A DNA stretch of 9,537 nt from Cyanobacteriota bacterium (GTDB taxonomy: Bacteria; Cyanobacteriota; Cyanobacteriia; Phormidesmidales; Phormidesmidaceae): positions 1-9,537 of the forward strand of contig JAIXUR010000537.1 of NCBI GenBank assembly GCA_027483425.1. Reading direction: 5' to 3'. Position numbers and translations under genes: made by a program. Shown here piece after piece: positions 1 through 6,658 of this stretch (positions are counted from its first letter, which is position 1; each line of letters starts with the position of its first letter). The notes under the pieces were generated by a model. That model worked only from the letters and a program-made list of their open reading frames with translations, made no database searches and had not been told where the DNA came from.

Positions 1-254
1 ACCTACAAGCCGAGGGCGAGCCCTTGACCGCCGCCGCTGTGCGGCAGAAATTGAGCCTGGCCTTTCAGCACCTGGAGGCCGCCCTGCCGGAGGATATTCG
101 CCATATTTACCTGGGTCAGACACCCCTAAGGCCTGAGCCCCTGCCCGACGATTTAGACGATCTACTCACGATTCCTGACCTGGGGGGGGCTCCCCTCGGA
201 GAGCCCAACCTGGTGGGTATGGTGGGTGAGCCCAGCGGTGACTGGGCCAATTGA
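1..254 (+). CDS. 3' end of an unrecognised protein (5' end outside window)
   Basis: The frame is open from the first bases (codons in phase from position 3) to a TGA at 252-254, so this is the C-terminal part of a longer protein. A TTG at 24 could serve as a start, but nothing supports it. About 83 residues are visible. The first half looks helical (AAAVRQKLSLAFQHLEAAL), followed by a proline- and aspartate-rich linker (PLRPEPLPDDLDDLL) and a Gly/Pro-rich tail ending in GDWAN. I recognise no domain and assign no function. A run of eight G at 182-189 lies in the coding sequence and could be a slippage or sequencing-error site. The gene ends 8 bases before a hairpin that may terminate it. Confidence 0.6.
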   Translation, partial: LQAEGEPLTAAAVRQKLSLAFQHLEAALPEDIRHIYLGQTPLRPEPLPDDLDDLLTIPDLGGAPLGEPNLVGMVGEPSGDWAN

Positions 255-261
255 TTGGCTG

Positions 262-283
262 CACCTGGGTGAGGCCCCAGGTG
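262..283 (+). terminator. Hairpin after the first gene, terminator candidate
   Basis: CACCTGGG (262-269) and CCCAGGTG (276-283) form a perfect 8-bp stem around a 6-base loop, starting 8 bases after the stop codon at 254. No T-run follows (the next bases are AAATCAG), so it is not a classical intrinsic terminator. Its position directly behind a stop codon and before the next gene's ribosome binding site suggests a transcript-end or RNA-stability structure. Confidence 0.4.
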
Positions 284-316
284 AAATCAGATCAGGGCCT
301 AGGGAGTGGAAAGCCT

Positions 317-324
317 GGAGAGGA
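317..324 (+). promoter_or_regulatory. Ribosome binding site of the TPR gene
   Basis: GGAGAGGA ends 8 bases before the ATG at 333 and is the best Shine-Dalgarno match in this intergenic stretch. It argues for a start at 333 (or the GTG at 330) rather than the GTG at 306. Confidence 0.6.
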
Positions 325-332
325 AAAACGTG

Positions 333-1364
333 ATGCATGTCAGACAAAGCTGGGGACATCGATGGGGGCTGGGGCTAGGGCTGGGGCTTCTGTTGTCGGG
401 GTTGGGGATGCCCGGCTTCGCCGCCAATCTAGAGGAACAGCTCGATATTCGTCCCTTCAACGCGACCCAGGGACAGTCTCGGGATGTGGCCGACGGCTGG
501 ATGCAGCTGGGCAGTCAGCAAGCGGCGGCGGATGACCTGGTTCAGGCCATTGCGTCTTGGGCCGAGGCCGCCGAGATCTATCGTCTGTTGGGAGATGGTC
601 AATCCGCCGGGCGGGCCTACGGGTCGATCGGGGCAGCCCTGGCGACCCTCGGTCGCTACCCCGAGGCGGAGCGGGCCTTGACGCTGCGCATTGGCACCGC
701 CAGCGACAACGATGACCCCCTAGGTCAGGTCTACGGGCTCAATAACTTAGGCAACGTTTACGTTAACCAGGGCCGCCTGTTAGAGGGGCAGGCCCGCTTT
801 GAAGAGGCGTTACAAATCGCCCGCACCACGGGCGACTATCAGGCCATTGGCCTTTCCCTGGGCAACCTGGGCCAGGTGGCGACCCAGCGGGGTGACCTCG
901 AGGTGGCGGCGCGCCTATTAGAGGCCGCTACCAACTATCGCATTCTGGCTAGCGACTATCTGGGTGAGGCCCACTCGTCCAATAGCCTGGGAGATGTCTA
1001 CGTGGCCCTGGGGCGCAACTCTAATGCCGTTGGCGCTTACCGGGTGGCGCTCCGGGCCGGTGTCGAGGCAGACAATGCCCCACTGCAAATTCGCGCCCTG
1101 GATGGCCTCCTGGGCATTTACCTCAAGCAGGATGACCTGGTTCAAGCCAAGGCCTATCTGGATCAGCGCGCGACCCTGACCCTGGGTGCGATGCCCCCCG
1201 ACCTCCAATCGGCGCTCACCTATCGCTGGCTGGGGGACTACTATCAAAAAGCTCAGGAGCCAGAGCTAGCCCGTCAGGCATATAACCAGGGCCTAGATAT
1301 CGCCCGTGAGCTCCAGCAAAAATCCCTGGAGGCCGAGTTCATGAATCGGCTGCTGGCGCTCTAG
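333..1364 (+). CDS. Secreted TPR-repeat protein
   Basis: A 343-residue protein built almost wholly of tetratricopeptide repeats, which are helix-turn-helix units that act as protein-binding scaffolds. I chose the ATG at 333 because GGAGAGGA (317-324) sits at ribosome-binding distance and because the N-terminus then reads as a signal peptide. That peptide has a basic n-region (HVRQSWGHRW), a Gly/Leu hydrophobic core (residues 12-25) and a probable signal peptidase I site after FA or FAA at residues 30-31. A GTG at 306 would add nine polar residues in front. TPR-like units start near residues 94, 134, 173, 213, 253 and 294, a period of about 40 with motifs such as NNLGNVYVNQG and NSLGDVYVALG. 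This spacing is typical of the longer 'TPR_12' type. There is no enzymatic domain, so it is probably a periplasmic or envelope adaptor of unknown partner. It is convergent with cphA, 89 bp away. Confidence 0.85.
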   Translation: MHVRQSWGHRWGLGLGLGLLLSGLGMPGFAANLEEQLDIRPFNATQGQSRDVADGWMQLGSQQAAADDLVQAIASWAEAAEIYRLLGDGQSAGRAYGSIGAALATLGRYPEAERALTLRIGTASDNDDPLGQVYGLNNLGNVYVNQGRLLEGQARFEEALQIARTTGDYQAIGLSLGNLGQVATQRGDLEVAARLLEAATNYRILASDYLGEAHSSNSLGDVYVALGRNSNAVGAYRVALRAGVEADNAPLQIRALDGLLGIYLKQDDLVQAKAYLDQRATLTLGAMPPDLQSALTYRWLGDYYQKAQEPELARQAYNQGLDIARELQQKSLEAEFMNRLLAL

Positions 1365-1413
1365 GCCATTTCTGAAGGCCATTGCTGCATCTCAAAAATG
1401 GTCTCGGCCCTCA

Positions 1414-1439
1414 GCTAGTCCCAAGGAGTCAGAACTAGC
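1414..1439. terminator. Inverted repeat between convergent genes, weak terminator candidate
   Basis: GCTAGT (1414-1419) and ACTAGC (1434-1439) can pair as a 6-bp stem with a 14-base loop. It lies in the 89-bp gap between the convergent TPR and cphA stop codons, where a bidirectional terminator would be expected. The stem is short and no T-run follows directly. A T5 (minus strand) lies about 20 bases further on. Confidence 0.25.
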
Positions 1440-1453
1440 CGCGGGCTTTGAGT

Positions 1454-4144
1454 TTAGGGGTGGGCTTCAGCGTACTGGTCAGTGGCTGGGGTGATATCCC
1501 CAGCGATGCCGTTGAGTCCGACCCTGACCTGAGGCAGCGGGTTGCGAGCCTTAATCAGGTCGATGGCCCGGGTGACGCTCTCGGGCAAGATAACCACTAG
1601 GCTTTCATCGGGGGCCGCATCCAGGGTCGTATTGACGGCTTCGACTTCATTCAGAATGGTGTTGTAGGTGGCGGGGCTACTGACCTCTTCAATGCCGCGC
1701 ACAATCCACTTGGCGGCATCGCCCCGGGGCCGCCCTCGGGTATCGTCATCCTCTTTGACCACAATGTCGTCAAACATTTGAGCCGCCAGCTTGCCCAGGG
1801 TAATAAAGTCGTCATCGCGGCGATCGCCCGGCCCCCCGACAACGCCAATCCGCTTGCCGGGCCAGTTTTTCACAAAGCCCCCCAGGGCCTCGTAGCTGGC
1901 GGGGTTGTGGGCGTAGTCGACCAGAACGTGGAACCGGCCCAGGTTAAACAGGTTCATGCGGCCTGGGGTTTGGTCGGTGGAGGCTTCAAAGGTGTGCAGC
2001 GCCTGGCGAATATAGCCAATGTCAATGCCCTGGGCAAAGGCCGCTAGGCTGGCTGCCAGGGCATTGGCGATCTGGAAGGGGGCTAGCCCGCCCATGGTCA
2101 GGGGTACTTTTTCGGCCTGCTCGATGCGCAGCAGCCAGTCGCCCTTGAGAATCGAGAGGTAGCCCTGCTCGTAGATGGCGGCCAGCCCCCCCTGCTGGGA
2201 ATGCTTGCGAACCAGGTCGTTGTGGGGATCCATGGAGAAATAGGCCACCTGGCTTTTTACCTTTTGGGCCATGGCCGCCACCAGGGGGTCGTCAGCATTG
2301 AGGATGACGTAGCCGCTAGGACGGACGGTTTCGGCCACTACGCTCTTGAGGTGAGCCATGTCTTCGAGGGTTTCAATCCCCCCTAGGCCCATGTGGTCGG
2401 CGGCGACGTTGAGCACGATGGCAATGTCGCAGTCTTTAAAGGCGAGGCCCGATCGCAGAATGCCGCCCCGTGCCGTTTCCAACACCGCCACCTCGACGGT
2501 GGGATCCTGCAAAATCACCTGGGCGCTCTGGGGGCCGGTGGTGTCGCCGGGCTCGACCATGTTGTCGCCGATGTAGATGCCGTCGGTGGTGGTGTAGCCC
2601 ACCATTTGGCCGGTTTGCTTAAAGATGTGGGCGGTCAGTCGCGTGGTGGTGGTTTTTCCGTTGGTGCCGGTAATGGCTACCACGGGAATGCGAGCCGGGG
2701 TGCCCGAGGGGAACAGCATGGACAGAATTGGCTCGGCTACATCGCGGGCGATGCCGACGCTGGGGCAGACGTGCATGCGCAGCCCTGGGGCCGCATTGAC
2801 CTCGACCACTACGCCATCGACCTCCCGCAGGGGCTTAGAAATGTCGGTGGTGACGACGTCGATGCCTGCAATATCGAGGCCGATGGTTTTGGCGATGCGC
2901 TGGGCCACCCAGATATTGTCGGGGTGAATGTCGTCGGTGCGATCGATGGCGATACCGCCGGTGCTCAGGTTGGCGGTGGCCCGCAGATAGCACATCTCGC
3001 CCTTGGGCAGCACGGTGTCAAGGGTGTAGCCCTTGCGATCGAGCAGTTGCCAGGTGGTGCGATCGACCTCAATGCGGGTGAGCAAATTGTCATGGCCGAC
3101 CCCCCGGCGCGGATCTTGGTTGGTAATCTCAATCAGCTGCTCAATGGTCGAGGTGTCGTCGCCGACCACGTGGGCGGGTACCCGTTCGGCCACCGCAATG
3201 ACGCGGCCATTGATCACCAAGACGCGGTGGTCGCGGCCTCGGTAGAAGCGCTCAACGATCACCCCCTTAGAGACCTCTTTGGCCGCTTCGTAGGCCTCTT
3301 CCGCCACCTGATAGGTGTTGATATCGATGGTGATGCCGCGCCCGTGGTTACCATCTAGGGGCTTGATCACAATGGGATAGCCGCCCACGTCCTCAATGGC
3401 GTTTTCTAGCTCGTCGAGGTAGGAGATCACGGTGCCCCTGGGCACCGGCACCCCGGCGGTGCGCAAAATTTGCTTGGTGCCCTCTTTGTCGGAGGCCAGC
3501 TCTACGGCCAAAATGCTGGTCTTGCTGCTCAGGGTGGCCTGCACGCGCTGCTGGTAGCGACCGTAGCCGAGCTGGATCATCGCCCGGGTTGAGAGCTGCA
3601 TCCATGGAATGTCGTGGGTTTCGGCGGCTCGGACAATGGCTTCGGTGCTAGGGCCAAGGGCGGCGTCGAGGCGAAACTCGGCGAGGTCGGCGAGGTCTTT
3701 CTCTAGCTCCTCTTTGGCGTAGCGGCCGGTTTCAACCAGGCTGTTGCACAGGCGGACGGCGGCCCGGGCCGCGTAGCGCCCGGCCTGCTCGTTTTGATAC
3801 TCAAACACCACCTGGTAGACCCCTGGCTCGGCCACGCCTCGGGTGCGGCCAAACCCCACGGGCATGCCAGCCATTGTCTGGAGCTCTAGGGCAACGTGTT
3901 CAATGATGTGCCCCATGTAGGTGCCCTGGCGAACCCGACTGAGGAACCCTCCCCGGTGTCCGGGCGAGCAGAAGTGCTCGATTAAGCTGGGCAGCGTTTC
4001 GACCAGAGCCTCGTAAAACCCAGGGATCTGATCGGAGGGGCGATCGGCCAAATCTTCTAGGTCGAGCCGCATCAAGATCAGGTTGGGATAGCGAATGCTC
4101 CAGTAGTTGGGCCCTCGTAGAGTCTGGGTTTTAAGAATTTGCAT
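1454..4144 (-). CDS. cphA: Cyanophycin synthetase CphA
   Basis: CphA makes cyanophycin (multi-L-arginyl-poly-L-aspartate), a cytoplasmic nitrogen/carbon reserve, by ATP-dependent addition of Asp to the backbone and Arg to the side chain. The 896-residue product has the expected three parts. The N-terminal cyanophycin-specific domain covers about 1-165 and begins MQILKTQTLRGPNYWSIR, the family's typical start. The ATP-grasp domain (about 205-475) has EVNAAPGL at 448-455. The Mur-ligase-like domain has a P-loop GTNGKTTTT at 493-501, DYAHNP at 743-748 and PGDRRDDD at 772-779. The frame stays open 46 codons upstream to 4282, but that stretch is not CphA-like and overlaps a repeat, so I place the start at 4144. 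There is no clear Shine-Dalgarno there, which is common in cyanobacteria. The length is normal and no lesion is visible. The frequent neighbour cphB is not beside it. A DUF1995 gene lies upstream across 432 bp. Confidence 0.97.
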   Translation of the reverse strand: MQILKTQTLRGPNYWSIRYPNLILMRLDLEDLADRPSDQIPGFYEALVETLPSLIEHFCSPGHRGGFLSRVRQGTYMGHIIEHVALELQTMAGMPVGFGRTRGVAEPGVYQVVFEYQNEQAGRYAARAAVRLCNSLVETGRYAKEELEKDLADLAEFRLDAALGPSTEAIVRAAETHDIPWMQLSTRAMIQLGYGRYQQRVQATLSSKTSILAVELASDKEGTKQILRTAGVPVPRGTVISYLDELENAIEDVGGYPIVIKPLDGNHGRGITIDINTYQVAEEAYEAAKEVSKGVIVERFYRGRDHRVLVINGRVIAVAERVPAHVVGDDTSTIEQLIEITNQDPRRGVGHDNLLTRIEVDRTTWQLLDRKGYTLDTVLPKGEMCYLRATANLSTGGIAIDRTDDIHPDNIWVAQRIAKTIGLDIAGIDVVTTDISKPLREVDGVVVEVNAAPGLRMHVCPSVGIARDVAEPILSMLFPSGTPARIPVVAITGTNGKTTTTRLTAHIFKQTGQMVGYTTTDGIYIGDNMVEPGDTTGPQSAQVILQDPTVEVAVLETARGGILRSGLAFKDCDIAIVLNVAADHMGLGGIETLEDMAHLKSVVAETVRPSGYVILNADDPLVAAMAQKVKSQVAYFSMDPHNDLVRKHSQQGGLAAIYEQGYLSILKGDWLLRIEQAEKVPLTMGGLAPFQIANALAASLAAFAQGIDIGYIRQALHTFEASTDQTPGRMNLFNLGRFHVLVDYAHNPASYEALGGFVKNWPGKRIGVVGGPGDRRDDDFITLGKLAAQMFDDIVVKEDDDTRGRPRGDAAKWIVRGIEEVSSPATYNTILNEVEAVNTTLDAAPDESLVVILPESVTRAIDLIKARNPLPQVRVGLNGIAGDITPATDQYAEAHP

Positions 4145-4179
4145 GGGCTGTAAGGACTCACCAGTCGTAGAACAAGGTT

Positions 4180-4211
4180 GGCTATAGAGCGGCGTTAGGC
4201 CAGGTCGAAGG
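4180..4211. repeat. Dispersed repeat, copy A
   Basis: This segment contains GGCTATAG (4180-4187) and GCGTTAGGCCAGG (4192-4204). The 13-mer recurs exactly at 4500-4512, and TGGCTATAG recurs near 9480-9488. It overlaps the frame upstream of the chosen cphA start, which supports that extension being non-coding. Confidence 0.45.
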
Positions 4212-4272
4212 GTCAATGGCGATGGTGCAGAAAGGCCACTCCCCAAGGATCGCACCCGCCTAGGGGAAGAAC

Positions 4273-4291
4273 CCTGGTTCAATGATCCAGG
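4273..4291. promoter_or_regulatory. 19-bp dyad upstream of cphA, possible operator or leader stem
   Basis: CCTGGTTCAATGATCCAGG is symmetric about position 4282. Arms CCTGG/CCAGG flank an inner TCA/TGA pair, with one T:T mismatch on each side. It lies about 130 bases upstream of the cphA start. It could be a regulator-binding dyad or an RNA stem in the leader; I know of no matching regulator. Confidence 0.3.
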
Positions 4292-4311
4292 ATGTCAGTA
4301 TTCCCCGAAAT

Positions 4312-4327
4312 CTCTCCCATCGGAGAG
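4312..4327. other. Hairpin in the cphA upstream region
   Basis: CTCTCC (4312-4317) and GGAGAG (4322-4327) pair perfectly around a four-base loop CATC. If the cphA transcript starts upstream of this point, it would form a stem in the leader RNA, about 170 bases before the start codon. Function unknown. Confidence 0.3.
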
Positions 4328-4429
4328 TTGGTATGGCCTGCTCAACTAGGTAAACCCAGTTTAGAAGGCACCCACAACCCCTTATAAACTGATTGAGGAG
4401 AATTGTGAGGGAATCTGGACAATTGCCCT

Positions 4430-4438
4430 TCCATCCTA
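4430..4438 (-). promoter_or_regulatory. TAGGATGGA box, possible cphA -10 region
   Basis: On the minus strand this reads TAGGATGGA. The hexamer TAGGAT resembles a bacterial -10 element. The same nonamer occurs upstream of the cysteine desulfurase gene (6613-6621) and the DUF309 gene (7186-7194). No good -35 hexamer sits 17 bases upstream here, and the implied cphA leader would be about 280 bases long, so the promoter assignment is weak. Confidence 0.3.
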
Positions 4439-4491
4439 ATTCGCCTGGGCCTAGTTCTTTTGAGATGGGGGCACTCGGCGGAGCGATGCAG

Positions 4492-4520
4492 GCAGTATAG
4501 CGTTAGGCCAGGGCTTAAGG
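4492..4520. repeat. Dispersed repeat, copy B
   Basis: It contains TATAGCGTT (4496-4504), shared with 9484-9492, and GCGTTAGGCCAGG (4500-4512), shared with 4192-4204. It therefore links the two other copies. It lies in the non-coding gap downstream of the DUF1995 gene. Confidence 0.45.
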
Positions 4521-4542
4521 TAGTATCCACAGGGCATGATTT

Positions 4543-4561
4543 GAGCCCTACTAGGGGGCTC
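4543..4561 (-). terminator. Hairpin after the DUF1995 gene, weak terminator candidate
   Basis: GAGCCC (4543-4548) and GGGCTC (4556-4561) form a 6-bp GC-rich stem with a 7-base loop, starting 15 bases downstream of the DUF1995 stop codon. The minus-strand sequence after it reads AAATCATG, with no T-run, so it is only a candidate for ending that transcript. Confidence 0.35.
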
Positions 4562-4576
4562 TGACGGATCGCAGCG

Positions 4577-5305
4577 CTACTGGGTCAGGGCGCGAATAAA
4601 GCCCTGGAGCTCGCTTAAAAACCCGCCCCGCTTCCTGGGGGCGGGCGTGGCCCCAGGGGCACTGGGGTCAGCGGTGCTCTCCCCGAACAAAATGCGATCG
4701 AGGGCTTCGCCCGAGGGCTTTTCGGCGACCTCTGCCAGGAGCTGGTAGCCTGTGGCGGTTTCCTGCCACACCTGCCAGGGGTCGGGGTAGCGGCGCAGCA
4801 GCACCGCCCCGTCTAGGGGGCGCAGGTAATAGATCGGCTCCAGGGTGCTGAGAAAGCGCTCCCGCAGCTGTCGCCCGGCGTAGCCAATGCCGATGGTGGC
4901 GACGTCTTCGAGCTTGGGGTTGAGCATAATCACAAACCTATCCCCGGCCTCGGTGCACATGTCTTCGACCTGGCTGACCTCTATGGAGGAGGGCTCTACA
5001 AACAGGTAGGCTTGGTCCTCGGGCTCCATGACGGCCTTGAGTTCGCCGATGCCCCGCACCACAAAGTCGGGGTTGCCCCAGTCGCGGCGAGCCAGGGCGG
5101 CGGCACCGGCGTCGGGGAAATACAGCTTAAAGGTGAGCCCCAGCTCCTGGAGAACGGGGTAAAACTGCTCGGCAATGGGCATGCCCTCGAGTTCGGGGTA
5201 GACCAGCTGCACCATCATGCGCGGCACCCCGGCCTGGATGGCGGCCTGGGTGGCAGATCGGGCCTGGGCCACAGCCGCTTCGATGCTGACGGGAATGTCT
5301 GTCAT
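4577..5305 (-). CDS. DUF1995 family protein
   Basis: A 242-residue protein that I recognise as the DUF1995 family of cyanobacteria and plastids. Some plant members are linked to photosystem II assembly (LPA3), but the role of the bacterial ones is not established. Conserved stretches include YPELEGMPIAEQF (36-48), FPDAGAAALARRDWG (63-77), MLNPKLEDVATIGIG (127-141), RQLRERFLSTLEPIYYLRPLDGA (145-167) and YPDPWQVW (173-180). The C-terminus has a variable Pro/Ala linker and ends GGFLSELQGFIRALTQ, a possible amphipathic helix. No signal peptide or membrane segment is visible, so it is probably cytoplasmic. I place the start at MTDIPVSIEAAVAQ (5305) because family members typically begin this way. 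ATGs at 5317 and 5338 are in frame and no start has a good ribosome binding site. It lies 98 bp after the cysteine desulfurase gene and could be co-transcribed with it. Confidence 0.85.
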   Translation of the reverse strand: MTDIPVSIEAAVAQARSATQAAIQAGVPRMMVQLVYPELEGMPIAEQFYPVLQELGLTFKLYFPDAGAAALARRDWGNPDFVVRGIGELKAVMEPEDQAYLFVEPSSIEVSQVEDMCTEAGDRFVIMLNPKLEDVATIGIGYAGRQLRERFLSTLEPIYYLRPLDGAVLLRRYPDPWQVWQETATGYQLLAEVAEKPSGEALDRILFGESTADPSAPGATPAPRKRGGFLSELQGFIRALTQ

Positions 5306-5339
5306 TGCAGTGTCCATGGATCCACACAATCTACACAAC

Positions 5340-5361
5340 GGTTCTTAGGGGGTTCTTAGGG
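5340..5361. repeat. Tandem 11-bp repeat upstream of the DUF1995 gene
   Basis: GGTTCTTAGGG occurs twice head to tail (5340-5350 and 5351-5361), followed by a degenerate third unit (GTTATGGGG, 5362-5370). It fills much of the gap between the DUF1995 start and the cysteine desulfurase stop. It may be simple slippage-derived sequence or a tandem binding site for DUF1995 expression. Confidence 0.5.
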
Positions 5362-5403
5362 GTTATGGGGGTGACCCATTACGGGCTATTGACTACCCAG
5401 GGG

Positions 5404-6570
5404 CTACACCAGCGATAGGGTGAGCGGAGCTAGGGTGCGGTGTAACACCTGGCGCAGAACCAGCGCCGTCCAGTCGATGTCGGCGGCGGTGGTATGTCGC
5501 CCTAGGGTCAGGCGAATGCCGCAGGCTGCGGCGCGATCGCCATAGCCCATTGCCTTGAGCACCGGGCTAGGGCTGAGCTTGCCGCTGTGGCAAGCCGACC
5601 CCGCGCTAATGCCAATGCCCGCCATATTCATCTCCCGCACCAGGGTGCGGCCGCTGACCCGATCGCCATCGGCGGCGGTGACGCAAAAGCTGACGTGGTG
5701 GGGGAGGCGATGCTGGTGATCGCCGGTCGGAGCCAACTCGGCCACATCGGCCAGCTGATCGAAGAGGCGATCGCGCAGGCCGATCAACCGCCGGGGTTCG
5801 CTCGACAGTTCCTGGGCGGCTAGGGCCGCCGCCACCCCAAACCCAGCCAGGTTGGGCACCGCCTGGGTGCCCGATCGCCGCCCCGACTCTTGTCCGCCGC
5901 CCGCCATCACGGGGGCCAGCTCAACCCCAGGCCGCACATACAGCGCCCCGGCCCCCTGGGGGCCATAGATCTTATGGCTCGACAGCGACAGCAGATCCAC
6001 CGGCAGGGTCTGCACATCGATGGGCAAGCGCCCGGCCACTTGCACCGCATCGGTGTGGAACCAGGCCCCATGATCCCGCGCGATTTGCCCTAGAACCTGA
6101 ATGGGCTGAAGGGTGCCCACCTCGCTCTGGCCGTAGAGAATTGACACCAGCACGGTATTGTCGCGCAGCGCCTGGCGCAAACTAGCTGGGCTGACGCGCC
6201 CCAGGCTATCGACCGGCAGCCGGGTGACCTGCCAGCCTAGGTGTTCGAGCACCTGGGCTGGCTTGTCTACCGCCGAATGTTCTACCGCCGAGATAATGAT
6301 GTGTTGGGGGACTGGGTACCGTTGGGCTACCCCCATCAGCGCCAAGTTGTCGGCTTCGGTACCGCCTGCGGTAAAGACCAGCGACCCATCCGGGGCATTC
6401 AGCAGGCCCCCCACCTGGAGTCGAGCCTGCTCTAGCGCGGTAGCGGCTCGGTTGCCCCACTGGTGCAGGCTGGAGGGGTTGCCCCACTGCTCGGCCATGG
6501 CTGCCTGCATGGCGGCGATCGCCTCTGGGCGCGGGGGCGTAGTGGCGCTGTAATCTAAATAAATTTGCAT
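5404..6570 (-). CDS. Cysteine desulfurase, IscS/NifS class
   Basis: A PLP-dependent enzyme that converts L-cysteine to L-alanine and holds the sulfur as a persulfide for Fe-S cluster and other thio-cofactor synthesis in the cytoplasm. The 388 residues match the family length. Visible landmarks are LDYSATTPP (5-13), the GGTEADN phosphate-binding turn (69-75), EHSA with the PLP-stacking His98, HTDAVQ with Asp174, Lys200 in SLSSHKIYGPQGAGALY as the Schiff-base lysine, and Cys327 in SAGSACHSG as the persulfide-carrying cysteine. The long mobile loop around Cys327 is of the IscS/NifS type, not the SufS type. The usual NNE motif near the cofactor reads QSE (148-150). Start at 6570: GGTGAG precedes it and the protein begins at the family's usual point. 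No other Fe-S assembly gene is nearby. It is probably one of several paralogues in the genome, so I give no symbol. Confidence 0.95.
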   Translation of the reverse strand: MQIYLDYSATTPPRPEAIAAMQAAMAEQWGNPSSLHQWGNRAATALEQARLQVGGLLNAPDGSLVFTAGGTEADNLALMGVAQRYPVPQHIIISAVEHSAVDKPAQVLEHLGWQVTRLPVDSLGRVSPASLRQALRDNTVLVSILYGQSEVGTLQPIQVLGQIARDHGAWFHTDAVQVAGRLPIDVQTLPVDLLSLSSHKIYGPQGAGALYVRPGVELAPVMAGGGQESGRRSGTQAVPNLAGFGVAAALAAQELSSEPRRLIGLRDRLFDQLADVAELAPTGDHQHRLPHHVSFCVTAADGDRVSGRTLVREMNMAGIGISAGSACHSGKLSPSPVLKAMGYGDRAAACGIRLTLGRHTTAADIDWTALVLRQVLHRTLAPLTLSLV

Positions 6571-6612
6571 AGCGTACTCACCAAGAGAACAGCGCGCCCC
6601 AATGGCACAAAA

Positions 6613-6643
6613 TCCATCCTAGCAGGGACTGCTGTTGTGGCTA
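6613..6643 (-). promoter_or_regulatory. Candidate promoter of the cysteine desulfurase gene
   Basis: On the minus strand TTAGCC and TAGGAT are separated by 17 bases, a normal -35/-10 spacing. TAGGAT lies 46-51 bases upstream of the ATG at 6570. The -10 is part of the TAGGATGGA box seen upstream of two other minus-strand genes. The spacer contains the small inverted repeat AGCAG-TCC-CTGCT, a possible operator. The -35 match is poor. Confidence 0.4.
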
Positions 6644-6648
6644 AATAA

Positions 6649-6658
6649 CTGATATCAG
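6649..6658. other. 10-bp perfect palindrome CTGATATCAG
   Basis: CTGATATCAG reads the same on both strands. It overlaps the TGA stop of the DUF309 gene and lies just upstream of the candidate cysteine desulfurase promoter. It could be a regulator-binding site or part of the terminator region. A chance origin is possible at this length. Confidence 0.25.

Larger units (their letters stand above)
4145..4576. other. 432-bp non-coding interval upstream of cphA
   Basis: No convincing gene lies here. The frame at 4342-4530 (minus, 62 residues) has no recognisable domain and no ribosome binding site. The interval contains two copies of a dispersed repeat (near 4180-4211 and 4492-4520), a 19-bp dyad (4273-4291), a hairpin (4312-4327), the short palindrome TAAAC-CCA-GTTTA (4351-4363), a TAGGATGGA box on the minus strand (4430-4438) and a hairpin just after the DUF1995 stop (4543-4561). 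It is the natural place for the cphA promoter and leader. Confidence 0.6.

Noticed and set aside
251..535. A 94-codon plus-strand frame overlapping the TPR gene
   Set aside because: It overlaps the well-supported TPR frame with its signal peptide, and its composition is that of an out-of-frame shadow.
2393..3358. A 321-codon open frame on the plus strand, antisense to cphA
   Set aside because: It lies wholly inside cphA, is rich in Gly/Val/Asp/His as expected for the reverse of a GC-rich gene, and shows no domain or ribosome binding site.
4145..4282. A 46-codon extension of the cphA frame
   Set aside because: CphA proteins normally begin at the MQILKTQTLRGPNYW-like segment. The extension is Ser/Pro-rich, not CphA-like, and contains a repeat copy.
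4350..4363. Possible NtcA site upstream of cphA
   Set aside because: The sequence fits GTA-N8-TTA, one base off the GTA-N8-TAC consensus, and no TAN3T -10 element lies at the expected distance on the minus strand.
4342..4530. A 62-codon frame on the minus strand upstream of cphA
   Set aside because: No ribosome binding site and no recognisable domain. It overlaps a dispersed repeat and would start inside that repeat region.
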